Assembly (NCBI GenBank): GCA_022496185.1
Contig: WTXG01000188.1
Span: forward strand, 1 to 64,000
Length of the DNA stretch: 64,000 nt
Reading direction: 5' to 3'
DNA from: Multifurca ochricompacta
Lineage: Eukaryota > Basidiomycota > Agaricomycetes > Russulales > Russulaceae
Shown piece after piece: positions 45,889 to 56,850 of this stretch. Position 1 is the stretch's first letter; each line of letters begins with the position of its first letter. The notes beneath the pieces are model-generated. The model was given only the letters and a program-made list of their open reading frames with translations. It had not been told where the DNA came from and did not search any database. Position numbers and translations under genes: made by a program.

Positions 45889-48206
45889 TCAGAGGTGTGG
45901 GGGTCTAGGCAGGGTGGGGTGTTGATGATGGAAGTCCCAAAGCAGGGTCATGGCATTCTTCATTTCAGTGAAGGGGACCCAAGAGTTCTCTGAGGCAGGG
46001 TAGCCCTTCCATTTGACAAGGTAACGGATGCCCTTTCTGTTAGGGGTGTGAGCAGACTGTAAGATGGTCTCTATCTCATAATGGTCTTCTTCCCCATTCA
46101 CAAGTTCTGGTGGTGGTTGAGTGAAGTTGGGTCCATGGGCTGGGGTTTCTTTGTAATGGGACAGGAGGGAGTTGTGAAAGACTGGGTGGATGCACCATGA
46201 CTTAGGGAGTTCAAGCTTGCAGTTAACAGGGTCAGAGTGTATGACTTTAAAAGGACCATGGCGTCAGGGGCTGAGTTTGGCTTTGGGGTGAGTGGTGCGT
46301 ATATTTGTCCCTTCCAACCAAACCAGCTCCCCTGTTTTGAAAGCATGGAGGGGTCCATCTGGTCTCAACTGTTTCATGAGTTCTGCAGCCACCTGGAGGG
46401 CAGCAGCTACTTCACTACAGATAGTTTCTAGGGTGCAGAGTCTTTCTTCAACTGACAGGATAGGGGTGGCAAAATGGAGTGGGGGAATAAACTCTGGTTG
46501 GAAGCCATACCAGATTTCAAAGGGAGATCTTTTAGTAGCACTGTGAGTTCTAGCATTGTGGGCAAACTCCATAAAGGGGATCAGTTCTGCCCAGTCATCT
46601 TGTTGGAAGTTGCAAAAGACACAGAGGTATTGTTCTAGTTCTTGGTTGACCTGTTCAGTCTCTCCATCAGTCTGGGGGTGATAGGCAGTGCTCAAGGATG
46701 ATTGTACTCCTAGCTTGCTCCACATTTCCTTCATGACTTTAGATGCAAACTGGGGGCCTCAATCAGAGATGACTTGGTCTGGGAGGCCAGTGCATCTCCA
46801 TACATGTTCAAGGAATAGTTTGGAGGTTTCTGGAGCAGTGGTATCTTTGGTGCAAGGAACAATGATGGTGGCTTTACTGAACTGGTCCACCACCACAAAT
46901 AGGGAGTCGTATGACTGAGACAGGGGTAAGTCTGTGATGAAGTCCATGGTGATTGTTCCCCATACTTGAGTTGGAACTTGATTGGGTTGCAAAGGGATGG
47001 GTAGTCGAGGTCGAACTTTGGTTTCTTGGCAGGTGGCACATCCATCCACATATTCTTTGACAAAGGAGGACATTCCTGGCCACCAAAATTCTCGTGATAC
47101 TAGTTCATAGGTCTTCCATCTGCCTGGATGTCCTGTGGCAATGGCATCATGGTGTAACTTTACAATGTCTCTTCGTAGTTCTTGGGACTTGGGGATGTAG
47201 ACTTGGCCTTTATGTAGGATTAGGCTATTTTCTAGGTTCCAGTCCTCCAGTCCTTTGGCAAGGGAGCATGGCCCATTGTGCAAGATGGTGGTCAGGGCTT
47301 GGGTGACTTCATTGTCATGCTCTTGGCAGTCTTTGATTCTGTGGTGTAGAGTGGAGTCATGAGTTGTTGTGACTGTGGTTTTCATGGCCTGAATGCGAAA
47401 AAACTTAGAGTCCAGGAGTATGCGCTCATCATTGTCATGCTCTATCCCCTCTTTATGGTCTGGACACCAGGACAGAGCATCAGATTTGTTGAAAGAGCCA
47501 GGTTTGTGAACAATGGTGAAGTTGTATTGAGACAGTTCAAGGGCCCACCATGCTTGGTGGTGGGAGAGCTTCTGCTTGGAGCGGAAGTAAGTTAGGTTGT
47601 TGTGGTCAGTCCACACCTCAAAGGGAAGGGCTGCACCCTCAAGGTAGTGTCTCCAGGTGTCCAGAGCACAAACAATGACAAGAAGTTCTTTGTCATGGAT
47701 GTCATAGTTGCATTCAGCATCCAGCATGTACTTGGATAGGAAGGCAAGGGGATGGTAGTGATTGAGTTCATCAGGTTGTTCAAGGATAGCACCAATAGCA
47801 AAGTCACTGGCATCAGTGATGACACAGAAAGCTTTAGTATGGTCAGGGAGGGTGAGGACAGGGGCAGTGGTGAAGGCATTCTTTAGGGTGGAAAAGGCAA
47901 GGTCATGGTCAGAAGTCCAGAGGAAAGGGGCATCTTTCTTGGTGAGATCATGGAGGGGGTGGGCAATAAGGGAGAAGTCTTTGATAAAACATTGGTAGAA
48001 GTTGCAGAATCCAAGGAAGGCTTGGAGTTGTTTTAGGGTGTGTGGGGGAGGCCATTTCATAATACCCTCTAATTTAGCAGGGTCCATCTGGACATGGCCA
48101 GCTGTGATGACTAGGCCAAGATAGTCAATGGTTGTCTGAGCAAAGGTACACTTCTCAGGCTTTAGATATAAGTCAAACTGTTGGAGGTGCTGGAGGACTT
48201 GGTGAG
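45889..48206 (-). pseudogene. Gypsy A pol, downstream part (RT end, RNase H, integrase, chromodomain)
   Basis: From 48206 leftward: the RT thumb (LQHLQQFDLYLKPEKC), RNase H (AFCVITDASDFAIGA, WRHYLEG), an HHCC integrase finger (HHDAIATGHPG, CATCQETK), the integrase core with YHPQTDGETEQ, and a chromodomain (YLVKWKGYPASENSW, about 45990). TGA at 46759-46761 interrupts ISD-stop-GPQF and TGA at 46264-46266 interrupts LSP-stop-RHGPF. Both positions are Arg in related elements, so both fit CGA to TGA. A frame change lies near 46100. Chromodomains direct integration to heterochromatin in known chromoviruses. Confidence 0.88.
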
Positions 48207-48718
48207 TGTTGACACAGGACGTGTCTGGAGATGCTTCAGGCATCTAAGGTTCGCTTCAGCTGTAGATTAGATTAGATTAGATTTCGGAGTATCGGACTTT
48301 TTACGCTATCTTTATTACACTTCCTTTTCTTCTTACTCAGCTGATTAGTGATGGACTTAGTAATGCGCAGTAAGCATGTGATATCTCATTGGCCAATGGC
48401 CTTTATCCCTCTCTGTTTATTGTCCGGCACTTGTGGACTTATTCCCAGTGCGCACAGACCATTTCCCTTGAGCCCTATGGGTATATAAGGGTGTCTGTTT
48501 CGTCTCTTTCACTTCAGAGTTCTTCTAACCTCTGAAGTGTAAGTTCCCTTTACTCTACTCTCTCACTACCTATAGACTAACGTATTATATTAGACTTGTC
48601 TTTCTTTAGGTGTGTAGATAGTAATATAGAGTTCTTCTAACCTCTGAAGTACTTGTCTTTCTTTAGCCTTACACGCTACTAACACAGTCAGTATAACCAG
48701 CAGCATGATTGTTTGACA
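48207..48718 (+). repeat. 5' LTR of copia 2
   Basis: 512 bp, TGTTGACACAGG to TGTTTGACA, with a TATA box (tatataag, about 48481) followed by an inverted repeat CACTTCAGAG / CTCTGAAGTG, as in copia 1. Confidence 0.93.
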
Positions 48719-48730
48719 GGTTATGGGCCC
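48719..48730 (+). promoter_or_regulatory. Copia 2 primer binding site (initiator-Met tRNA anticodon arm)
   Basis: ggttatgggccc directly follows the LTR, identical to copia 1 although the neighbouring sequence differs. This supports conserved half-tRNA priming. Confidence 0.75.
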
Positions 48731-49656
48731 TGCTGCTCATACTGATCTGTTCTTCCCTTTTGTTCATAACAGCCCAACTCGCTTCAGCACACCAAGCTCA
48801 CAAAAGCTTCAAAGTCTTTCCCACCAGCTTCTTCCTGTGAGCTTCCTTATTTACTGTCTGTGCACCTTAACACCCCACAGGATGACGCAGTTTACTGCTC
48901 ATCCTGAACTGTTTGGCTAGCCCTTCGGGGTTCTTGCAAAAGGTGATGAGGGACCCTAAGCGGGTGAAACACCTTAAGCTCCTTGAGTGCGCACTAGGTA
49001 TTAGTAACTTCATAGTTGTAGCTGGGTCTTCATCCCATAGATAGTCTTAGTAGGCCTATAGCCAGAAGCTTGTGGCTTTAAGTCCAGTCAATGCTTGGCT
49101 CTGTCTGTAAGCCGGGTTTAGCGACCCGCATGTAGAGTTTAGGGTCTAGAACAAGGCATGGGTAGTCACTCCCATGACGCTTGGGCTCGATACAAGTAGG
49201 CTGCACTACTATAGTCTATACATAGTAGATATAGTCTTCATCTCTGGGCATAAGTATCCGTTGCCTTTGTAGGGTAACCACGCCCTACCAGAGACAGACT
49301 AGAAATCTACTCAGTCATGGCCCCAATCATCTAGGGCTTAATCATGGACTCCACCACCAGCACTAGAGGAAGGGCTCTATACCCTTTGTCTCTAGTGGAA
49401 CTTGCGGTTGGCTCCTCCATGACATGACTCCCAGTCCTGACTACACCAGACACTCTGGCTAGTCTACCAGAGCTTATGTCTGGTTGCAGGATTGCGCTAG
49501 ACAGCTTTACTATACCTAGAAAGTCGCACAACAAAGGCAGGACCTTCATAGGTTCTGAAGCATAGCGCCACAGTATGGGGTGGCACTCTTAAGCGAGACC
49601 TGGGCACTGGTTCTAACTGCTCCTTGGAACCAGGAACTTTACTATAACATCTCAAA
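48731..49656 (+). other. Untranslated leader of copia 2
   Basis: No significant ORF. Blocks such as 49110-49202 are almost identical to copia 1 (1252-1350). The hairpin CGGGT/ACCCG (49113-49117 and 49124-49128) covaries with CAGGT/ACCTG in copia 1. It lacks the solo LTR found in the copia 1 leader. Confidence 0.6.
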
Positions 49657-52600
49657 ATGCTGTCCTCCATTGTCTTCCCTCCCTCCTCCAAGATGGAGCG
49701 CCTTGATGGCTCCAACTGGCAAGTTTGGTCTGCCAACTTCAATGCCCTTTTGAGGATGAATGGGCTTAGGAGGCACATTATTACCGCCTACCCTGATATG
49801 CCCCTCCTCCCAGAGGACAAAGAAGAAAAGGAAAAAATGCAGAAGGAAGTCATTGATCCCATCCTTAGGGAATGGATGGGAGAAGAGGAAATGTTAATTG
49901 GGCTACTCTATCTCAATGTAACCCAGGAGGTTTACTCTCAAGTAACCTCGGATGCCGATTATCCTTCTCTTTTTGAGAAGTATAACAAGTTGGAACGGCT
50001 GTATGGCTCTGTAGGTAGCATGGCCACATATAATCTGTGGCTTGCCCTGGTGTCCTTCCGTCTTGATGAAGGACAGTCATTCAGGACCCAATTACAAAAG
50101 GTCCTGGATGCCAGGAGTACCCTTAGGGAGAACGGGATGGAGGTCAATGACCTCCAGATGAGCTTCATTTTATTGAAGGCTCTCCCTGACTCCTACAGTG
50201 CCATTGCCGGCTCCATACTGGCCTCTGGCGATCCAGAGTGTCTTTCTCCTCAGGACCTTGTGCAGAGGTTCCTGAATGAGGAGAGTCGCCTGGCGGGTCC
50301 CTCGGGAAGTGGTAGTGCAGTCCTATCTAAGGCTGCACCTGTCAAATCAAACAAAACTAAAAATTTATCACCACTTCCCGCTGCTGCCCCTGGTTCACAA
50401 GGGGTGGTCTGCTTCTATTGCCAAAAGCCTGGACACAAGTCCAATGCTTGCGCAAAGAAGAAGAAGGACCTGGAGAATGCCAAAAAGGGCAAGGCAGGGA
50501 ACAAGAAGAGGGCTGAGGCCCAACATGTTAATACTATAGCCACCGTAGTTAATGGTAGTGGCAAAATAGAGGAGGTGCATGAAGCACCTCGAATTCGCCT
50601 TTATGTTCACACCTATAATCTGGATATCAACTCAGATTATTGGATGCTTGATAGTGGTGCAACGGCTCATTTCAGTCCAAACCTTGAAGACTTTGACACC
50701 TATAAAGTCGACATATCCCATGAAGTATCACTAGGTGACAACTCCATAGTCAAAACAAGTGGAGTTGGAACTGTGGTCATCAGGACTGATCAAGGTTTTG
50801 ACTTAGAATTGAGCAATGTGCTCCACATGCCTGGAGGACATAAAATACTCTCCGCCAGTGCCCTAGTAGAAAAAGGGGCAACTGTGTTCTTTGATAATAA
50901 GAAGGCAACAATAAAATATGGCGATAACATTATAGCGGAAGCATGGAAGTTTGGCAAATTGTATTGGGTATTAGGCAAACACGTCCTAAACAGTATCCAT
51001 ACATCTGCATCTGCCTCACTAGAAATCTGGCATCAAAGAATGGGCCATATGTCTAAAGAAGCCCTGAAAAGATATGCTCCTGAGGCGGTTAAAGGCCTCA
51101 AAATTAATAATAGCCAAGTGGAAGACAAGCCGTGTTATGGCTGTGAAATGGGCAAGTCCCATCGTCTTCCATTTCCCCCATCTTCAAACGCGCATCAGCC
51201 CCCCTTGAGATCCTTCATAGTGATCTTGTAGGACCCTTGCAGTGCAGTTCAATACAAGGGAATCTCTACTTCGCCACTTTCTTGGACGACTTTAGCAGAT
51301 ATGCTTTAATCGTTCCAATGAAATCTAAAGATCTGTTTACACCAGTTTTTAATAAACTGAAGACACTACTTGAAAATAAATTCAATCACAAAATCAAGTG
51401 TCTTCATACAGATCGTGGTGGCGAGTATGTGAACAAGGCGCTGAAAGCAACGCTTGAAGATTATGGCATAGAGCATAAACTTACGATGCCGTATAGTCCA
51501 CAACAGAATGGAAGGGCCGAGAGGTTCAATAGAACCATTATGGAAAAAGGCACTAGCATGCTGCACGATGCAGGCCTGTCTCTCGGTTTTTGGGAGTGTG
51601 CTGTCGAACAGCATGTCATATATATAACAGAACTCCCATTCGTTCTAATAAGTGGAAAACTCCGCTTGAGCTTCTGGTTGGGAACAAACCAGATGTCTCG
51701 TATTTTAAGGTCTTTGGTTGCAAAGCCTATTACCATGTTCCAGAGGGCAAGCGGCGTAAATTAGATCCCAAAGCCAGGGAAGCCGTCTTTGTTGGGTATG
51801 AGCCCACTTCTAAGGGCTATACACTTTGGGATAGTCGTACCCGGTCTCTCATCTTTTCACGAGATGTTACATTTGATGAGAGATCCTTCCCATCCCGCTC
51901 TGATAAGGACAACAGAGCAGACAAATCTATAGAGCAGCCTATGAAGGTGGCTCATTTACTTTACCTGGTGGCAATGTCCAGCCACCACCAGCAACAGCTA
52001 CACATGTTCCTGAGGCTCCTCAGCATGAGGAAGACCTGGAAGAGGAACAGGAGGACATCGCACCTCCTCAATTAGCACCACAGCCTACCACACCCACACG
52101 TAATGTAGACACCACACACCCTCAGACTATATATCAGACCCCTCCATCTCAAATCATGGAACCATCCTCCCCTCCCAAAAGAACCAAGGCAATCAGAAAA
52201 TCACAAAGGATTGCAGACAGAATTCCTCAACCTAATTTTCAGAGGACGAGTCCACGCTCTGAACGACGAGATAGGGCAATCCAAGAAGATTTAGACTTGG
52301 ATACTGCACGTCCCAATCGCAATCGTCGTCTGAATCCTCGCTTCTACAATGAGGATAATGCAGAGTTTGTGCAAGGTTCTTCCAGACTTGGTCAGATGGA
52401 TCTACTTAATGCTGCAGGATCGCCTTATAGGGATCCTCTTACATTTAAAGAAGCAATGGAGTCTGATAATGCCAGTGATTGGCTTGAGGCATGTCAATAT
52501 GAAATTGATGCCTTAGAAAAACTTAAAGTGTGGCGCCTTGAAGACCTTCCTGAAGGTAGAAAGGCTGTAAAGTCCAATGGGTCTTTAAATTGAAAGCAGA

Positions 52601-53972
52601 TGGACGCTTTCGTGCTAGGCTTGTAGCAAAAGGGTTCACCCAAATAGAGGGGGTGGACTTCGATGAAACTTTCTCCCCAGTCGCCAGATTTGAGTCTCTT
52701 AGACTATTATTAGCGTTGGCCACGCTTGAGGATTGGGAAATCCATCAGATGGATGTCAAATCGGCATTCCTACATGGCGATCTGGATGAGGAGATTACAT
52801 GGAGCAACCTGTTGGTTTGTCGTTGCTGGACAAGAGTCCAAAGTTTGTAGGCTACAGAAGGCTCTGTATGGCCTCAAACAAGCTTCCCGAGCATGGAACT
52901 TGCAATTCCATGCAGTTCTCAATGAACTGAGCTTTACTCGGACGTACTCTGATGCAGGAGTATATGTGTATCATCACCAAGAGGGGGATGGTTCACTTTT
53001 CGTCATTTTATATGTTGATGACATCACTATACTTGGGTCCTCCACTAAGAAGATTCAATGGCTGAAGGACTCTCTATCTAGCCGATATGAGATGACCGAT
53101 CTTGGCGAAATCCAGTCCTACCTTGGAGTTAACATCACCAGGGATCGTCCTAACAAGACACTGGATATCGACCAGACAGCCTATGTATCCTCAATAGTTG
53201 AGAGGTTTGGAATGGGGGATTCCAACCCAGTATATACTCCTCTACCCTCTGGCGTGGATGTTCATTGGTCAAGTTTGAAGACCAGGCATCTACCTCTGAC
53301 ATTAAGAGGTATCAGCAGTTAATGGGGTCTCTGCTTTGGGTGCAGATTGGAAGCAGACCTGACATTAGTTTCGCTGTTGCGCGCCTTAGCCAATTCACTT
53401 CCAACCCTTCCCAGCAGCACATGCGACTAGCAAAGTATGTCTTAGCCTATCTAAATGCTACAAAAGACTACAAGTTGCGCTATTCTGGAGGGAATGGTGA
53501 AGTAGGCCTTCATGGCTTTGCGGATTCCTCATGGGGAGATCAAGAGGACCGCCACTCCACCTCAGGCTACGTCTTTTTCCTTGCTAATGGAGCCATTAGC
53601 TGGTGCTCCAGGAAGCAGAAGACAGTAGCACAGTCCACCACTGAAGCCGAGTATATGAGCCTTGCTGAGGCTTCAAATCAGGCAGCGTGGTATAGAACCT
53701 TTATGCAGGAACTGGGATATGAAGTTACTTCACCCATACAACTGCATTGTGACAATAAGGGTGCAGTAGATCTTGCATTAAACCCTGTCACAGGAAGGCG
53801 ATCAAAGCACATACCAATAAAGTACCATGCCATTAGGGAGTATGTAGAATCACACCAGATAGACTTGGTGCAAACTCCCACTGGAGAGATGCTAGCAGAT
53901 GGCCTTACAAAGTCTCTGCCTAGATCATCTTTTGATCTCATGGTAACTGGATTTGGACTAGTGCTGGAATGA
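49657..53972 (+). pseudogene. Copia 2 gag-pol polyprotein, frameshifted
   Basis: Domain order as in copia 1: gag, CCHC knuckle (CFYCQKPGHKSNAC), protease DSGAT, integrase (HTDRGGEY, YSPQQNGRAER), RT (YVDD near 53015) and RNase H, with the natural stop at 53970-53972. Compared with copia 1, single bases are missing near 51187, 51602, 51940, 52575, 52790, 52813 and 53266. There are no in-frame nonsense codons apart from those caused by shifts. Several losses are in base runs, so sequencing error is possible. Copia 1 is intact at all these places. Confidence 0.92.
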
Positions 53973-54224
53973 AGGAGCTGGAATCTGGAGACTTTGTTCA
54001 CCAGTTTCACTTTCCCACCATGCCACATGAGCACGTTCTCGACCTCGAGAGTGACGCAAGAGGTGTGTAGACTTGCATAAGCGAATCTACAACTCGTATG
54101 CAAAACTCACAAAGAGTTAGAGAAGTTGGATCTCTGGCTGGTGACATGTTCATTCAATTGTGAATGGCAGTGTGCTCATTCAATTCATTTCCACCTAATG
54201 ACCGATGCCTTCACCATGGAGGGA

Positions 54225-54725
54225 TGTTGACACAGGACGTGTCTGGAGATGCTTCAGGCATCTAAGGTTCGCTTCAGCTGTAGATTAGATTAGATTAGAT
54301 TTCGGAGTATCGGACTTTTTACGCTATCTTTATTACACTTCCTTTTCTTCTTACTCAGCTGATTAGTGATGGACTTAGTAATGTGCAGTAAGCATGTGAT
54401 ATCTCATTGGCCAATGGCCTTTATCCCTCTCTGTTTATTGTCCGGCACTTGTGGACTTATTCCCAGTGCGCACAGACCATTTCCCTTGAGCCCTATGGGT
54501 ATATAAGGGTGTCTGTTTCGTCTCTTTCACTTCAGAGTTCTTCTAACCTCTGAAGTGTAAGTTCCCTTTACTCTACTCTCTCACTACCTATAGACTAACG
54601 TATTATATTAGACTTGTCTTTCTTTAGGTGTGTAGATAGTAATATAGAGTTCTTCTAACCTCTGAAGTACTTGTCTTTCTTTAGCCTTACACACTACTAA
54701 CACAGTCAGTATAACCAGCAGCATG
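54225..54725 (+). repeat. 3' LTR of copia 2, left part
   Basis: Interrupted by gypsy B after gcatg. The remaining 11 bases (attgtttgaca) are at 62217-62227, after the second gcatg. Confidence 0.93.
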
Positions 54726-55313
54726 TGTTACGACTCTTGCCATCCGCCCCCGTTTTCTTTCATCTCCCCAACGACGACCCCTCCTTGCCGCCTACCTTAC
54801 ACTTCTCGATCACGTCCCCATCGTGGGATCCATCATGTGCCTTGCTTCCATCCCCGTGACCTACTTTGTATCTGTTGACGTGACGTTGTTTATGTTTGAT
54901 CCCTTATCTTCTTATCGTCTTATCTTTACGACCGGACACTTACTTAATACCCTATCAGAAGCCAGACTTTACGCCGTCTGCTTCCGTATATTTGGGCCCA
55001 CTTGACTCCGTATCCTTATCTCGTAGACGCCCGTTGAGTTACGTATATAAGTCCGCTGTAGCTACGCTGTAGACCTCAGACTTGACTTATTGAATACATC
55101 GGTGCCTGTCTTCTGGACATCCCTTTTGATCTCTGACTCAGTTGTCTCAAGTACTTCTGGTACTTCTCCGCTCACCATCGTCTTAGGGAGGCGTCCCTTC
55201 GACTTTGACTCATCCCACTCAAACTCCAAGAAGCCTTATTGGTTTCTTACCTGAACTCACGAACTACGCCGACACACACAAGTCGTGTGGAACATCCCGC
55301 ACCGGGCGTAACA
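54726..55313 (+). repeat. 5' LTR of gypsy B
   Basis: TATA box at 55044-55051 (tatataag). About 34 bp downstream, AGACTTGACTT (55078-55088) lies where transcription should start and complements the primer site at 55316. Confidence 0.93.
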
Positions 55314-55315
55314 TC

Positions 55316-55326
55316 AAGTCAAGTCT
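55316..55326 (+). promoter_or_regulatory. Putative self-priming primer binding site
   Basis: AAGTCAAGTCT, two bases after the 5' LTR, is the exact reverse complement of 55078-55088 at the predicted RNA 5' end. Tf1 of fission yeast and its Tf1/sushi relatives prime reverse transcription from the first 11 nt of their own mRNA. The 11-nt length, position and chromodomain pol all agree. I saw no fit to a common tRNA 3' end, though I could not check all tRNAs. Confidence 0.65.
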
Positions 55327-55332
55327 CTCATC

Positions 55333-56850
55333 GTGGCTTCCAGCCGCAGTCAGACCTTGTTTAAAGAAGAGCTCATCGAACGAAGAGATGAGGATAATCT
55401 TTCACAGCAGACACTTGGCTCTGCCGCCTGGAAGGATTTTGAGTCCGAGTTTGGATACTATGTCTATCACGACGGAAGATACCAACCGGTAGAATACGAC
55501 GACGAAAAGAGGGTTTGGTATCGTATCCGATACTCGGATAGCCGACACTCTTGGGTCACTACAGGACCCGCCCCACCTGAATTTGGGTTAGGACCGTGGA
55601 GAGAGAATCCCCCGGCCATTGTTATGGACTCTGAACCAGAAGAGTATGTAGAAGAACAAAGTGAAGAAGCACTGGTATTAGCGTCGACTACAACCCCAGT
55701 TGCACCAGCAGTTGTCATGTTCAGAGCCCCTGCTTTGACAACTCCTCAGATATCCCTACAGTCCACCAGCACCATCACCCCGCCAAAACAAAAGATGTCC
55801 ACTATCGCCGCCCAACTCCCAGACCCAGCCCCTCCACCCCTGCCACCTCCACCAGTCATGATACCGCCGAACATACCCCCGCCCTCAGGACGACTGTCGG
55901 GGGTGCTACCCCAGACATTCACAGGGGACCGCTCCCAGAGCAAGAAGTTTATGCTGGAGTTCACCACCTTCAAAAACTTCAACCACGACGTCCCCCAAAT
56001 CATTAACCCCTTCCAGCGAGCCAACCTTTTCCTATCCCTGATACGAGGAGATGCAGTAGATGACTGGACGATGGAGCAGCTGGAGTGGCTGAATGAACAA
56101 GTCGAAAGTGGTCGTCGCACCACTAGTGAAGTGCTTTGGGAAACTATTGCCCAAAGATTCAAGGATGCATTTACGGATGGACAGGCCAAGCAGAAGGCTG
56201 CCCGAGAATTGAAGTCCCTTAAAATGGAAAAAGGGGAATTGGATGCCTATGTGGCCAAATTTAGAAGCCTGGCTAACAGAGCTGGGTACGATACAGATGA
56301 AGAGGCAACGTTGGACCTGTTCTCACAAGGGTTGCCTAACCCACTGGTCAAAAACATTATCCAATTCCATCACCCCCAGGACTGGGAGGCATGGGTGGAT
56401 GCTGCTCGACGACAGCAGCAGGACTACCTCGACTTCCAGACACGCTTCGGAGTTGACACCAAGAAAGGCAAAACCCGAGACCAGTGGAAGGCCGCTTTCG
56501 GAGTGAAGCCTGCCCATGCTTCGCAGAGGGACCCAAATGCGATGGATACCTCTGCCGACAGGACCAGAGCACGAGTTGCGCTCACAGAAGATGAGAGACA
56601 AACGTTGATGAAGGAAGGGAGATGCTTTCGCTGCAAAGCACTGGGCCATATGTCTAGGGAGTGCCCGAAGAAAGGAGTACGCGTGGCGGAAGCAACGGTC
56701 ACGCTGATCCGTAACAATCCACCTACCATTGAAAAGAAAACACCGACAAAGGAGGAGAAAGTGCAAGAAATATGGACAAACATGATGAAAGAAAGCGAGG
56801 AAGTGCGGGCCATTCTGGTAGAAAAAGCTTTCGCCAAAAAGGATTTTTGA
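55333..56850 (+). CDS. Gypsy B gag
   Basis: About 505 codons. A proline-rich stretch (about residues 160-190) precedes the retrotransposon gag (capsid-like) domain (about 190-370) and a CCHC knuckle, CFRCKALGHMSREC (about 433-446). The first in-frame codon compatible with homology is GTG at 55333, so the true ATG may be mutated or downstream. The 3' end overlaps pol by 79 bases in the -1 frame. The frame is otherwise intact. Confidence 0.85.
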   Translation: MASSRSQTLFKEELIERRDEDNLSQQTLGSAAWKDFESEFGYYVYHDGRYQPVEYDDEKRVWYRIRYSDSRHSWVTTGPAPPEFGLGPWRENPPAIVMDSEPEEYVEEQSEEALVLASTTTPVAPAVVMFRAPALTTPQISLQSTSTITPPKQKMSTIAAQLPDPAPPPLPPPPVMIPPNIPPPSGRLSGVLPQTFTGDRSQSKKFMLEFTTFKNFNHDVPQIINPFQRANLFLSLIRGDAVDDWTMEQLEWLNEQVESGRRTTSEVLWETIAQRFKDAFTDGQAKQKAARELKSLKMEKGELDAYVAKFRSLANRAGYDTDEEATLDLFSQGLPNPLVKNIIQFHHPQDWEAWVDAARRQQQDYLDFQTRFGVDTKKGKTRDQWKAAFGVKPAHASQRDPNAMDTSADRTRARVALTEDERQTLMKEGRCFRCKALGHMSRECPKKGVRVAEATVTLIRNNPPTIEKKTPTKEEKVQEIWTNMMKESEEVRAILVEKAFAKKDF

